Shown: piece after piece, positions 10,920-23,117 of the stretch
Position numbering within the stretch: position 1 is the first letter of the stretch
Layout: the number at the start of each line of letters is the position of its first letter
Origin: Platycnemis pennipes
Lineage: Eukaryota; Arthropoda; Insecta; Odonata; Platycnemididae
Reading direction: 5' to 3'
Assembly (NCBI GenBank): GCA_933228895.1
Contig: OW121855.1
Location: 37,834,698-37,898,697 of the forward strand
DNA length: 64,000 nt
Position numbers and translations under genes: made by a program
The notes under the pieces: generated by a model
What the model saw: the letters and a program-made list of their open reading frames with translations, nothing else
Databases searched by the model: none
What the model was told of the DNA's origin: nothing

Positions 10920-11490
10920 CAGTTGGAAAAGTATGACGCTGAATACGAAATAGATAGGATTGAATTAAATACATCGGGCGTTCCCCAGGGAAGCGTGTTA
11001 GGCCCATATTTATTTCTTCTCTACGTAAATGACTTGAATACAGTAGTTAAGAAGAGCAAGCTCCGTCTTTTTGCCGATGACGCAGTAGTGCAGCAATCAT
11101 ATTTTCAGTGATGACGTTAAAAATATTTGGCGAACCCCAACTTACTATGGTAAACTGGACCATGATTACAAAATTATAGAAATTGATTGCCGAACTGATA
11201 GATTCAAAATGTCCTTTTTTCCTCGTACAATTAGTGATATGAATAGCGGTAAATATGTCCAATAAGAGTGAATCAATGTATAGCATAGGTAGTTGCATGT
11301 AGGAATAAGGACTCGAAGGTAACCCAACTAACAGCATGTTTTTGCATGCTTACTTTACTATGTTTATCTTTTTAAAATAGTGAAGTGTAGACTAGTATAT
11401 TAATACTAATCCTTTTTTATGCATGATATGTAGCGCAAGTTTGGTGAGATTTCACCCCCTGCCACACACCTTTATGGTGGCTTGCAAGAA
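10920..11490 (+). mobile_element. LINE-1fam-related copy with RT catalytic motif and internal deletion
   Basis: 10920-11103 encodes part of the reverse transcriptase palm. SGVPQGSVLGPYLFLLYVND (near 10974) and LFADDAV (near 11067) are the classic RT motifs, including the catalytic FADD. Immediately downstream the sequence jumps to the C-terminal end of the same type of protein (DVKNIWRTPTYYGKLD, DCRTDRFKMSFFPRTI, from about 11110), in another frame. About 200 codons that separate these parts in a full ORF are missing. The 3' UTR follows (TTTCACCCCCTGCCACACAC, GGTGGCTTGCA) and ends near 11490 without a clear tail. It is a decayed, internally deleted retrotransposon. Confidence 0.9.
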
Positions 11491-11870
11491 ATTATTTATA
11501 TTTTATTTATTACAATTTAATTAAGGTTTAAATGGCTAAGCGGGCATGCATAAACGTGCTGCCAGTTGGGTTTCCTATTAGCCTTTATGGACATTCCACG
11601 CAACATGCAACCATGCGATTACCTAGGCATCCATAAAGTTGTGTCTATATTATTGAGTATCTTGACCGCTATTCAGATCCCAAAATGTGTAAGGGGAAAA
11701 AAGGAATCTTAAATCTGTCGCAAAATGCGACGAGACGCATCACGGGCGGATATGGGAGCATAATTATTACATTTCTTGATCCGAAAAAAATTAACAATGG
11801 TCAAGAATATATTCAATAGCAAGATAAGAATCAACACACACGAAATCGACCAAAACGTCTTATAAAAAAT
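11491..11870. other. AT-rich spacer
   Basis: Nothing recognised; T-rich on the minus strand just after the tRNA-like gene. Confidence 0.5.
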
Positions 11871-11942
11871 CACCCCAGCGGTGATTCGAACCCCGATCTC
11901 CCGCGTGACAGGCGTGGATACTGACCACTATACTACTGAGGA
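11871..11942 (-). tRNA. tRNA-Asp(GTC), probable pseudogene
   Basis: The 72-nt minus-strand sequence matches the arthropod tRNA-Asp pattern: TAGTATAGTGGTCAGTATC (D-arm and A-box), anticodon loop CTGTCAC with GTC, and T-loop GGTTCGAATC (B-box). Three stem positions are mispaired: T1/T72 in the acceptor, A28/G42 in the anticodon stem, and G52/A62 in the T-stem. A run of six Ts follows within two bases of the 3' end and would serve as a Pol III terminator. No SINE body follows. The mismatches favour a pseudogene or a weakly active gene copy. Confidence 0.85.
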
Positions 11943-12449
11943 TTGGCCGAAAATTGCGTTCCTAACTGCTATGTAACCATGTGAGTAGGAATACCTTAAA
12001 ACATGGTTCTACGACTTCAAAGTGAAAACGCGATTTTAAAAACCAATCTCGAATTACTGGCAGGATTGCAACGGCGTCCGAAGTGAAGGACAGGGGGAGC
12101 CGAAAACCCTCCCCCCCCCCCCCCACCCGCAGAATTTGCCCTGGGCCCTTGAGAAATGAGTAGTCTTCATTAATAAAAATTAAATTTCCCTTGTTTACAG
12201 TTTGCTTTTTCCCTTCTGTCGCATATTCAACCACATTTATATTCTATTTTAGCGGAATTATAGTCTTTACCCTCTCCTATCAGCAAATAAATGCGGACCC
12301 TTTTCATAGGAGCCGGGCCATTTTTTTAAGAGCCCGGTAAAGAGTCTTTTCTTTTCAAGGTTGGCCCCTCCCTGCGAAAAAAGTTCCGACGCCCATGCAG
12401 GATTGTAACGTAGATTTTAAAAGTAAATTTCTGCCATTCATCAACCATA
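11943..12449. other. Spacer with a C14 run
   Basis: A run of 14 C lies at 12111-12124, preceded by CCCT. A short hairpin CCGGGC/GCCCGG is near 12313-12338. No gene. Confidence 0.5.
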
Positions 12450-12762
12450 TATTCTCCTTCCTTTTTTCCTCGAACATTTAGGGACGTGAATAAGGGGTCA
12501 ATATATGCGATAGTATAAGTACAATTGCATCAATGATAGCATATGTAGCACATGTTTGTATATGAACTTAAAGTGAAGCCAACGAACATATTGGTTTGGC
12601 ATGCTTGATTTGCTATTTTTATCCTTTTTAAATTATGAAGTTTACTCTAGTATATTATCCTAATCCTTTTTTAGGCATGATATGTTGTTCATGTATGGTG
12701 AGAATTCACCCCCTGCCTCAAACCTTTATGGTGGCTTGCAGGGTATTATGTAGATGTAGATT
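12450..12762 (+). mobile_element. LINE-1fam 3' end, first of three in a row
   Basis: It starts near the FFPRT motif (TTTTTTCCTCGAACATT) and keeps the 3' UTR (ATTCACCCCCTGCCTCAAAC, GGTGGCTTGCAGGGTATT) and a (GTAGAT)n tail that ends at about 12762. The next copy begins within a few bases of the tail. Confidence 0.82.
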
Positions 12763-12767
12763 TAGAA

Positions 12768-13358
12768 TACGTCTCTTGTACATGGGATCCGTACGAGGAA
12801 GGTATGATAAAGGAATTAGAGCGTGTGTAAAGGAGACCGGCTAGATTTGCTTAAGGCCGTTATGATAATTGTATAAGTGTTGCGAGATTGATAAAATAAC
12901 TAGGATGGGAATAACTATCAGAACGCAGGTTAAAATTTAGGTTAAACCTTTTAAGTAAATTCGAAACCGATTTGTTTACAGATAACGTTAGATATATATT
13001 AAGAACCATTGCGTATTTTGCTAGGTTTGATCACCTTAACAAGATTATAGAGATTGTCGCACCGATTGATTTAAAATGTCATTTTTCCCGCGTACCATAA
13101 GAGAGCACAATAGGCAAATTAGCAAAGCTAGGTGAAATATAGAAAGAATAGTCTGTAGTGCATGATAAATGTATTAACAACCAAGAATCCCTTCATTATT
13201 ACGTAGATACTAACCATCTAGCTGTATGTGAGACTATTATCTAGCATGTCTCCGTTTAACCTAGTTGAATGTCAATAGTGCATATCTGGTGATCTTCACC
13301 CCCTGCCACACAGCCTCATGGTGGCTCGCAGAGTATTGCGTAGATGTAGATGTAGATA
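12768..13358 (+). mobile_element. LINE-1fam copy, second of three in a row
   Basis: Coding homology starts at the SVWDP region and runs through RYDN, LGWE, SERRLKFRLNLL, KFETD and RFDHLNKI with several frameshifts and stops. The near-end motif and 3' UTR are complete (GTGATCTTCACCCCCTGCCA, GTAGATGTAGATGTAGATA), with the tail ending at 13358. It is more decayed than 1279-2089. Confidence 0.85.
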
Positions 13359-14068
13359 CAGAAACAATTTGCAGGTCCGCATTAATGAAACTTGGAAGAA
13401 TTAGACAGATGTTGGGAAATGCGAAAGTTAAGGAGAGATGTTACTTCGCATTAGTTAGGCCCACATATGGAATCTGCCTCCAATGTTTGGGACCCGGAAT
13501 TAATTTATTAACCCGGGAAACGGATTAATAAATGAATTAGATACAATTCAGAGAAGATCACCTATATATGAGAACAATTTATAGACAATGGGATGCGAGA
13601 ACCTTCAATCACGAGGACAGGAAGCGAGACTGTGACTTTTACAGAAGACGGACGAGTTCCCCACAGACACCGAGTCAATTATAAGAACCCCACAGTATAT
13701 TGGTAGATGAGACCACAGGAATAAGATAAGAGAAATACACTGCACCACAGACAATATCAAATATTCATTATTTCCCCAAACACAGCAACTTCAAAACTTG
13801 ACACACCATGATGCCTTCATAGAATAGAGTATCCTTAACATGATAATGAAATCACAAAGATAAGATTGATTTAAACAGTTTCTTTGCATGCTGAATGAAA
13901 TGTAAGACTGGTAATATATGCCCCGCCTGATAATCGGTGAACTCTTTCATTAGGCGCGTAGTATAAGTAAAATTCATTGCATGTACGTAGTGCATGTATG
14001 GTGATAACTCAAATCATGCACCAAACCCACGAGGAGGCTTGCACGGTATTCAGTAGATATAGATATTG
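13359..14068 (+). mobile_element. LINE-1fam-related copy, third of three in a row, divergent
   Basis: It opens with the region before LVRP (ICRSALMKLGRIRQMLG, KERCYFALVRP), then decays. Recognisable pieces remain near 13560-13800 (RTPQY, NKIREIHC). The 3' end (TGGTGATAACTC, GGAGGCTTGCACGGTATT, GTAGATATAGAT) reaches 14068. Its middle differs from the other copies, so it may be a separate subfamily. Confidence 0.75.
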
Positions 14069-15397
14069 AATTGATAGACGTGTGCATTCGATCAATTCGT
14101 TAGTAACGGAACAAATAATCGATGCACTGCATTATCATTAGTCAAATTAGAAGAGAAGAAACAGTACCACAAGAGACAGGGATAACCAACTATACATAAT
14201 GAACATCAAAATGATAAAGAAGGGAACTGCCTATTTCAGAGTCTGGGATTCTCTGAGAGCAAGCTGATGGACACACATGGCACTCGCCGTTTCCTGGATT
14301 CACCTATAATTTCCTTCGACGAGTGGTCCCAAATAACGAAGAACACATAGGATAACGAGCTGACCTGCTTCTGGCATTTCCTGAATTTTCCTCCGCACTT
14401 CGGGCCAACAAAAGGAAATCCTTCCGCCATGCACGGCAGTGACATCGGGAGCTGACGATCAGACGGGCCACGGCGCCGGGAAAAGGGCTCACCCGTCCGA
14501 TCACCGTACCCATCAAACTTCCTATCATGAATACTTCTCCCGTGCAAGCGAATTATTAGCCTCGCACATCAGGCGGCAAAATCTCATCGCTCCCGAGGGT
14601 GGGGGGGATGCCGAATAATCTATTTTCGCCGGCATCCACGGCGTTTTCCACCGGATCGGAAAGCATTGCCCACCACTCTCCGGATCTCGTGCAACGGGGT
14701 GCGTTGCGCGGTCTGGCAATCTCATTCCCCGGCCCCCAGAGTGGGGAAGGGGGGGGAGGGGGGAGAGGAACGAATGAATAAAAAAAAAGAGCCTTGCATG
14801 GCGCATCGGATTGGTCGCTTCGTCATGTGAGCACGCCGCGCGCAAAAAAAAGGGATTCCGCAAAAGCAAAACGTATCTCTTCCCAAAATGTTACTCCCAC
14901 AACAGCGCCGTGTCATTATTTTAAAATCAGCCCGTCATATTGCCCCTGCGTTTACGCCGAGAGGAAAAAGACAACTTGAGAAGATTGCAACGCGGCACTA
15001 AACAGATTGTAATTAGAGTTTTAGTCGAAAAATATTGACGGTCACACCGAAGAACGTAATTCAATATGGCTTGGTAATTCCTACGATGGACATGTGCTAT
15101 CCTGCGATATTTGTTTTTAGCCATCGTACCGAGGTTCGCTCCGGAATCGCATGGTATCCTTATAGATTTTATGCACATTTTCTGTCTATGGGTGTTTTCA
15201 AGTCTGTTTCCGCACTAATAGGCGCTTCAGACCGGGAGGTAAGGTATAAGGATAGGAATGGAAGGGATGGGTATAGGATTTCTGTGGTAATTTATATGAA
15301 AGGCTGGTCTCACTCCAGCAACATTGTTGAACGTAGCAACTAATTCACTTCTCTCGGAAGGACATATTGAATGTAAAATAAGCTCAACTTTTTTACT
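14069..15397. other. Spacer with CpG-rich block 14240-14960
   Basis: The block has overlapping frames on both strands and a G-run cluster at 14742-14763. No protein family or RNA gene recognised. 14960-15397 is AT-richer and without signal. Confidence 0.45.
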
Positions 15398-15576
15398 ATT
15401 CATAGTAACGAATAAAATAAAACCTTCAGTCAATTACACGCGACTTAAAAAAAAACAACCTAGATTTATACAATTGTTGTCATCCTTGATAATGGCGACA
15501 ATTGTCAAAACCTAGGTCGGTTTTTTTAAGTTGTGTGGAATTGACAAAAGGTTTTATTTTATGCGTTACTATGAAT
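15398..15576. repeat. Foldback element with hammerhead-like centre
   Basis: Inverted arms of about 85 nt lie at 15398-15484 and 15490-15576. Both share ATTCATAGTAACG, ATAAAATAAAACCTT, GTCAATT, CTTAAAAAAA and CCTAG. The centre reads TTGATAATGGC, then ACAATTGTCAAAACCTAG. This has the same layout as the CTGAAGATGGC...AAACC motif of 31533-31617. It has no coding capacity and is presumably a non-autonomous or retroelement-terminal unit. Confidence 0.7.
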
Positions 15577-18500
15577 ATTACGAAATTCCACAAAGTGACG
15601 CCTTCAGTCCTATCTGATATACAACTTTACGAAATCTTAGAAGCTCAAAAATAAGAAATTATTTTGATTAATTCTTACAAAAGATATTAATTACCACTCA
15701 GAGGCAACTACGTCACTTGAAGATCAAGTTCCCAGTTAATACACGGCAACCTAAGTCAGATCATGAAGTTCATGAACTTGAAAGCTATTATATTTGGATC
15801 GGATAACAAATAATCGAAGAGGCAAGGAATAACTCTCTTCATTTTGACGTTTGAGTGTAAGTTTACGATTCCACGAATGCATGTTTCGGAAGCTCAATTT
15901 AACGTTTTACCTGTCGTCGATCACATGGAAGCTTGAAGTTGTCCATAGGCAATTTTCGCTGAGAATATATTTAACATCCGATCCAAAACATTAAACGCTC
16001 AGCATTCGAACGCTCTTAGCCACTCTTGGATTAAATAGGGCGGCGAGAGTAAAAAAAACAATACGCCAGCGCACTTAGCAGCGCACGGGAGTGCATTAGC
16101 AATCATTCAACGAACATTGTCCGAGTAGCAATTGAGCTCCCACTAAATAGGTAGGTAGCTGCAATATATTAGATCTCCACCCCACAAAATTCTTGTAATA
16201 ACGTTTAACGTTTCTCCAGTGCAAATAACCGCGACTCGTTCAATCCCGTGCTAGATCGGATCGTCTAAAAAAACCACAGGGCCAACACAACCACCGCAAT
16301 GGAAGATAAATAAGCCTTGTTTATTGCCTGAGGGAAAATCAGGTCACGCCGTCCTCATTATTTCCATCCGCCTTTTTTTTCATTTAAAAAAATCCCTTTT
16401 TTCCAATTCCGATTCTTCCTCTCTCCTCCCGAAACCCCGACTCAACCTTCCTACCACTCGCATCCATGCAAACCCAGTGGAGCTCGCCTTTCACCCTTCC
16501 ACTCCCTTCCCAAAACCACCCCTTCATCTCCCTGGGGCCCTCCGAAAGCCGCCGAAACCAATTTACACGCACAATCTCACGAGTCATATATATTCCATTA
16601 ATCCAAGGGACCCTATAATGCATCCCTGCGGTTTTAGAGCCGTGCGCCTCCATTCCCCACCCCCGTAAAGGTTTGCCGGCGAGCGTCGAGAAACAAGAAA
16701 TATATATGCAATGACGGGGGGAGATTAAATAAAATCGCTTCCGCCAGTTGGTGGTATTCCACCTCCCCCCCTCTTCCAAACATATCAGTGCTGTTCAACT
16801 AACTGAACGTCGGGAGAATGGGTAATGTAGTGAGGGTAGGCTAACTCTGAATGAGGCTAACGATTGGCGTCACAGTTGTGCGCAGGTGATTGAAAATATG
16901 AGCAACTTTTTTCGCGTCAGATTTCTGCTGAGGAGAGCGGAGGGAGGCTTGTGAATGTTGCAAAAACATGGAGAACAATCACGGCGTTTATTCAGACTTA
17001 TAGCGGAGGTAGTAATTACAGCGAGTGCCGCGAGTAAAAAATGTCCCCACTAAGTTCTACACTCTGCTTTCACGGCCAATATAAGGGAAAGATTGCAATA
17101 AATTTAACAATTTTCGTTCGGAGTACCATCGACGTTTATGACGAATAATTTTTAAAAGGGCTCGGATGAGGAATGCTTGTATTTCAGTTTCTCCCGAAGA
17201 TGACGTGCGAATATTTTACAGCAATTTAGAAAATCGATTTGGAAAAAGTCTATGACTCGGTTATCGAGGCAAATGGGAATTTTCACAAAACAAAAATTAC
17301 GATCAAAACAACTTTTTTAAATTAAAAAAAGAGACATTCGAGGGTCAATACGGAAGGGAGAGATTATGTCTTTTTGGTTCCTTCACCTAGTTAATTTTTA
17401 ATTTTGAGTTTTTAGTTCATGGCAGAACCAGGAATTTTCATAAAATCACGTCAAATGTAACGCAGTGGAACGCAAGCACAGTGAACTCCAATTAATTCCT
17501 TTCATTATGTGAACCAGAGATATATCTGCAATGATAATCTTTTATGCTATAGTTTCCAATGAAGAAATTAAATTTCAGATCCAAATAATGGGAATACCAT
17601 GATCATTGCATGAGAGGTCATCAATAATTAGAATTAGGCATGCATATCTTACCGTTGTAATAAGCATAATGCTCTCTTCCTTCCGTAAAATCCTGAAAGG
17701 AAAGAAAAAAATAAGTATCAATATAATTCATTTATCATTTCATTCAAAACTGAATAAAAGTTGAATTTAGCCTATCACGTGAAAATGAAGTATTTCAAAG
17801 CAACATACAGGCATTTTAAGCAGAAGACTTAAAGGTTTTAAGAAAACTATCTTTAAATAATCATTCATCTATTAAATAAAGAAATAAATACGGTCGTATT
17901 AGTAGTACCTTACAAACGAAATTCGTTTTTAGGTGCTCAAACGGTTCAGATTATTTAGCACTCTCAATAATGACGTAGTATCAACCCTCTTGCTAATCGT
18001 CGCAAATAACACTTTGACCATTCACATTTTTACTCATACAATTTTTCATCGTGTAAAGGGTGACAAATTCATCACGTTGACCATAAAAATATAAGATATT
18101 ATGATAAATTCTAATTTTAAATAAGGAAATCGGGCAAAAAACGCAATAAAAATACAAAGGACTGTATTCTCAAATTATACGTCCGCTCAAGGTATTGACA
18201 CCATATTCCGTCATTTTAAGGCCTAGAAAAATGCCACCTCTATTGGAAGATGGAATTTACAGCGTCGATAAAAAATTTTTCAGCGAAAAACAACAATTGC
18301 AGGGTTGATTATGTCATTCCTTTAAAATTTAAAGGTAAACACAAGCTGCACTTAAATTATCTCTTGGCAAAAATTTAACCACCGTAACTACGCGGATGTT
18401 TTTCCTTCCGGGGTACAGCTGTCCTCCACTTAGAATTTCCGTGGCTCTCTAGAAATGCAATGAAGAAATAGGTCGATTAACTACCGCTGGAATGAAAAGA

Positions 18501-21500
18501 ATAAACACGAAGAAAAACCTCTCCCGACCACTTTGCAAACAGAGAGCTGAGGCGTTGTTAAATTACCACAATCGCAAGAGAGCAGACAAGAGCAAACATT
18601 TACTCGGGAAAAAGAAAAAAATTGAAAGGAAAAAATTACAAGTTTTTTCCATATCATTATAACACGACGGCCTCTGATTCCTATGAACACATTATTTGTT
18701 CTCAAAAAGAGGGTGGTAAGACAATAACCGAGTGTTTTAGAAAATGTTTGGGTGGCCGGGAATAATAGAATGAAATTTTAGCAAGGAAGAAGACGATAGT
18801 GGGATAAAAGCGAGGGTGGGGAAGGTTAGGAGTCTCACGTACCGAGAGCGATGAAGTTGAAGGAGCTGGACGCGGAGAGGAGTACGCCGGCCCAATTTAG
18901 CCAAGACGGTCCGCATTTAAGAGGGCGATAAAACGAATGCTGACGGAGTAAATAAATGAAAAAAAAGGAAAGGGACGAGGACATTTGAGAGACAAGGCTC
19001 AGGCGGATGTGTGTTGTCGAGAGGGTGGAGGAGACCAGACAAAGTGAGAGAGAAAGAGGGAAATCGCATCACGACCCAGAAATCTTCCTCTGGGGGGATG
19101 AAACCAGAAACCACAAGAATTGGAGAACAAATGTTTCCCGGCTGGACCTCTTGGAAATTCTTCCTGCTCCCCACGCGAGAGTAGAAGAGGAAAACAAGGA
19201 TGGGTGGAGCAGTGGGAACAAAGTACGTGGAGTGAGGAGGGGTCTTAAAGGCCTGGGATTGGATAGGGTGGAGAGAGAGAGAGAGTATGAGGGGCCGCGA
19301 AGGTTGCCAGTGGAGGTGGAAGGGATTTTATTTTATGATCGCCATTTAGGGAGCCAATAGTAGGGGCCGTAAGGGAGAGAGAGAGTAAGGCGGAGAACGC
19401 GGAGGCAGGGCCGGCTGGAGTGGGTACTAGTGCGGGTTGGCCCACGCACTCACGTACTCACGCACACCACGTGTGGACGTGGCCGCGAATTCTGATTCTA
19501 ATGCACAATGGGAATGAGAGGAAGGAGGGCGAATCAGAGGATAAAGATGGAGAGGACTTAACGGGGTGAGAGAAACCTTGAAACTACGGCCAGCAGTCCA
19601 TGAACAGGCACCTCTAGTTTTCGCTGAATTCAACCCACATGACTCCCAAGCATGGATATACCTCGAGATCTTCCTGAAAATTGGAACTGGAAATTAAATC
19701 TCCCTGAGATTTCCGAGATTATAAGGGTACGTTTGTCAGAATTTATCGTAGTTTTCGCACCACAACACATGCCAGACGATCCCATTTTTCTCCTCCTTGA
19801 TGTGCTTTTATTACTAGGTATACTCAGGTCGGGATCTACTCTCGCACGAGACGATATGAGATGGAGTTTAAATAGGCAGTTAGGTTTTTCTGAATCTATC
19901 TCTCCTTAAATGCCCCACTTTAAGTGAATTTTCACTTATTGGATTCTTGAGATTTCATCGTTTTTCTAACTTTTGGATTCATTTGCATTTTAATTATTTA
20001 CCGGTTATAATTCGGGTGAGTTAATTGAAAAATAAAGTAAAGAATAAAAAATAAGAGTAAAGGTTAAAAGCTAAAGTTGTATGTGGTAGATTAATTGCAG
20101 CCATAGAAAATATCAGCAGCGGAATATCGGTTCATATGCAAAAATATGAATGGCTGTCGAAAGAAAAACTGATGTGAAGACTGAATTAGGTGAGTTCGAC
20201 AAAACGTAAAGCCCACAACGTGACAAAAAAATAACGCCGAAGGATTTAATGTGAGAGTTTATGGAAAAAAAAATATTTCCTTACTATTCACCGAGAAACA
20301 TTTCTCAAAAGAGAGTAGGATTAGTAAATATATATGTAGAGAAATAATATGGGTAAACAAATTCTTCAATGCATGAAAAAAGGAAGCTGTCCATTAAAAC
20401 ATAACGGCTCTATATATTGACCAAAAACCCATGTTTCAAAAACAACATTTTCTAGAAATTAGAAGGCATTACTAAATTGACGCATTTTGATTACATGAGT
20501 TCTGATTGTAGAAAATAACAAAAAAAGTCGCGGAAATACATATATCTGTGGGAAAGAAGCCTTAAACACACTTAAAATTTATACAAGTAACGTTAAGAGC
20601 TCTCTTTTGAATTTTCCGCTGATCCTTTATTCGCCCCATTCAACACGAACCAATGGCTGTAAGCGATCCTTTGGATAAATGAGTACGTAAATTTTGCATT
20701 CTACCATCCTGTACTAGTTCCCAATGTTGATAAATTATTACTTATTCCATTTCCCCTTCATTCAATGGATCAAATATCCTTCAAAACCAGTTATTTCCCC
20801 ACCAATATGAAATCAAAGTGAGTTTCCTGCGTGTAACGGGCTCTGAGAATACGGCACCTTTCGCTGTTTTTGTTGCTGTTAGCTTATCAACTTCCATCTT
20901 ATGTGCTCTGCAAAACTGGAACTAATAGTTTCCAGCAAATTAACGTCATGTGTACCAAAGATAACGGTTTTCTATGCATTGTAAAAAAAATTGTTTTTAT
21001 TCTTGTTACTGGCCAAAATATATTGAATATACCATCGCAGATAGCATCGTAATAAACATATAATACTAAATTAATTTCGGGAGAATGAATATCCAGGTCA
21101 GGGGGACCATTTTCGCCAGCATTTTTTGGAGAGCTAGACACAATTAAATATGCATGCATAAAAAATATTTTTGGCTCACATATTAAATTCTTTATATTTA
21201 TATATGTGTTTTTGTATCGAGTTTGAGTTAATAGCTTACATAGTATGTATAGCGCAAGACAAGTTTTCTAAAAGAGCTATTCGTTGATGTTGCCAGGCTA
21301 GTGTCACAAGAAATTACGCTCGACGTCAACAGTCTATTGGTCAGTACTATTAATGACGCCGAGAAAGGTCTGAAAAGCTGTCGTGTTTGCTTGCGAGAAT
21401 CCTTTGAAGAAGAGTTTCCAATTCCCCAAAGGGACCTCTTCTACCTAGGGGCACGCGCTTCTCCGAGCGATGGTCTCCGGATGTCCTAATGAACAAGTTC

Positions 21501-21796
21501 ACGTAAGGGACCTTCTGAAACGTTTACCTAAAAAATCGCAGGACACCTGGAAGCAATTAACTTAAAACGTAACGAGGTAGTGATACCTCAGTGTCTGCTC
21601 TAGCACTTGCAAGGAGGGCCTTCATGAAAAAGCTACTGCAGGTAATTCCAATTACGACACAGTAGTCTTTAACTGCTTGCGGGATGTATTAATGGCTTCA
21701 CTCTTTTCGGCAGATAACTAGTGAAAATAAATGGAAAACTAGGGAAGCATTAAAATTCTCTGACCTCACGGAATTCAAACGTTAAGGTGGCAAGGA
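15577..21796. other. Long spacer with two GC-rich blocks
   Basis: No gene could be supported. GC-rich blocks lie at 16380-16800 (pyrimidine-rich, frames open on both strands) and 18720-19640 (purine-rich, with (GA)n at 19268-19290 and 19374-19386). At 17926-17945 the minus strand shares GTTTGAGCACCTAAAAA with the SINE-like unit at 52640-52815. A 62-codon frame at 21301-21489 includes KSCRVCLRESFEEEF, but it is too short to assign. The rest is AT-rich. Confidence 0.5.
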
Positions 21797-21865
21797 CCAT
21801 CTACATCTACACGATACCCTGGAAGCCACCGCAAGGGTGTGTGGCAGGGGGCAGACCAAGGTTGT
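21797..21865 (-). mobile_element. LINE-1fam 3' end, minus strand
   Basis: The minus strand reads CCCCCTGCCACACACCCTTG, CGGTGGCTTCCAGGGTATCG and a GTAGATGTAGAT tail ending at about 21798. Only the last 70 nt of the element remain. Confidence 0.85.
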
Positions 21866-23117
21866 TGACGTAACATTCAATTTTAAAACCCTTAAAAACT
21901 CTCGTTTAAGTCACTATTAGAGCCCGAGTAATATGTATTTTTATTTTTTTTAGAAATTGAGGGAAAACATAAACGCATATTTTGCAATTAAGGAGAAGAT
22001 AGAGTTAAAGAAGGCACAAAAAATAATGCAATATAGTTGAAATACAAGGATAACGAAGTATAAACGAACTAATAGAGGTAAAATAAAGCCCTTTAGATCA
22101 TTTTTCGTGCTTTTCAGCATATTTACGAGCCATTAACGTTGACATTAATCCTGGTAGGAGGATTTTCTCAAGGAAGAAAGAGCTCAATAACGACTTCTAG
22201 GAAAAAAGAGAGACGCATCCAATTGGGCAATACAACTAAGCCCCTCGATCGAAGGCACTCGGTATCAGCCAGTCATTATGAGAGTATATTCCACTTTTAT
22301 GTCACAGTATCCTGAAATAAGCTCATAAAATTGGCGCAAATATTTAGGAAACCAATAAAAAGTAAAAATAGGAAAAAATTATACCCATGTACAAATAAAT
22401 AATCAGATAAATTCCAATACTACTGATATTCAGTGGTCCTATTTAAATCGTGGAACCCCAAATCGCACTGAGAAAATATCAAATATACATATCCATTTTC
22501 GTTGGTCATACAGGTGCCGAACTCTTCCAAATTCAAGTGCATAACGTGTAAGCGTAAGGACAGCTTTCATCCCAAGAAGTGCTTTGCATAATTTAAATTG
22601 ACAATATAGACTACTTGGGCATTTTTTTTAGTCAGCTGTATAATAAATATCCCGCCTTACGCGCCAAATATGTCTTTCGACATTTTATTTTTAATGTACT
22701 TGGGATAAGTTTTAATTATTTTTATTTAACAGAGTTTTTGGCAGAAAAATGTTGTTCAAAGGTAATTTAACACTAACAATACTGATGAAGATCATTCATA
22801 ATGTGTGTACATGCATTCCAATAAGTAACTTCTACCTTAAATGAAACATACGAATCTTTTGTAGTCAAAGCATCCATTTTACCTCTTAGTGCCCAGCGCA
22901 TGGTTGGTCATACATTTGGGCGATAATGGGTTAAACTGAGATATCGAGATAGAGCTAAAGAGTGGATCGTTGTGGACCGGATCTTTTCATTTACTAATGT
23001 TAATAAATTTTTATGATAACTCCAACTATCATTCTCATCGACAATACTCCGTAAAAACACAAAAATCGATCAAAATTCCAATCTGTATCTTGCCTTAAAA
23101 AGTGTGTAGCTCTTAAT
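21866..23117. other. AT-rich spacer
   Basis: Nothing recognised. Confidence 0.55.

Noticed and set aside
12111..12124. C14 run as a functional i-motif
   Set aside because: A single homopolymer run; may also be a length error of assembly.
21301..21489. Possible zinc-finger (ZAD-like) start KSCRVCL
   Set aside because: Only one Cys pair is visible, no second pair at the right spacing, and no continuing exon found.
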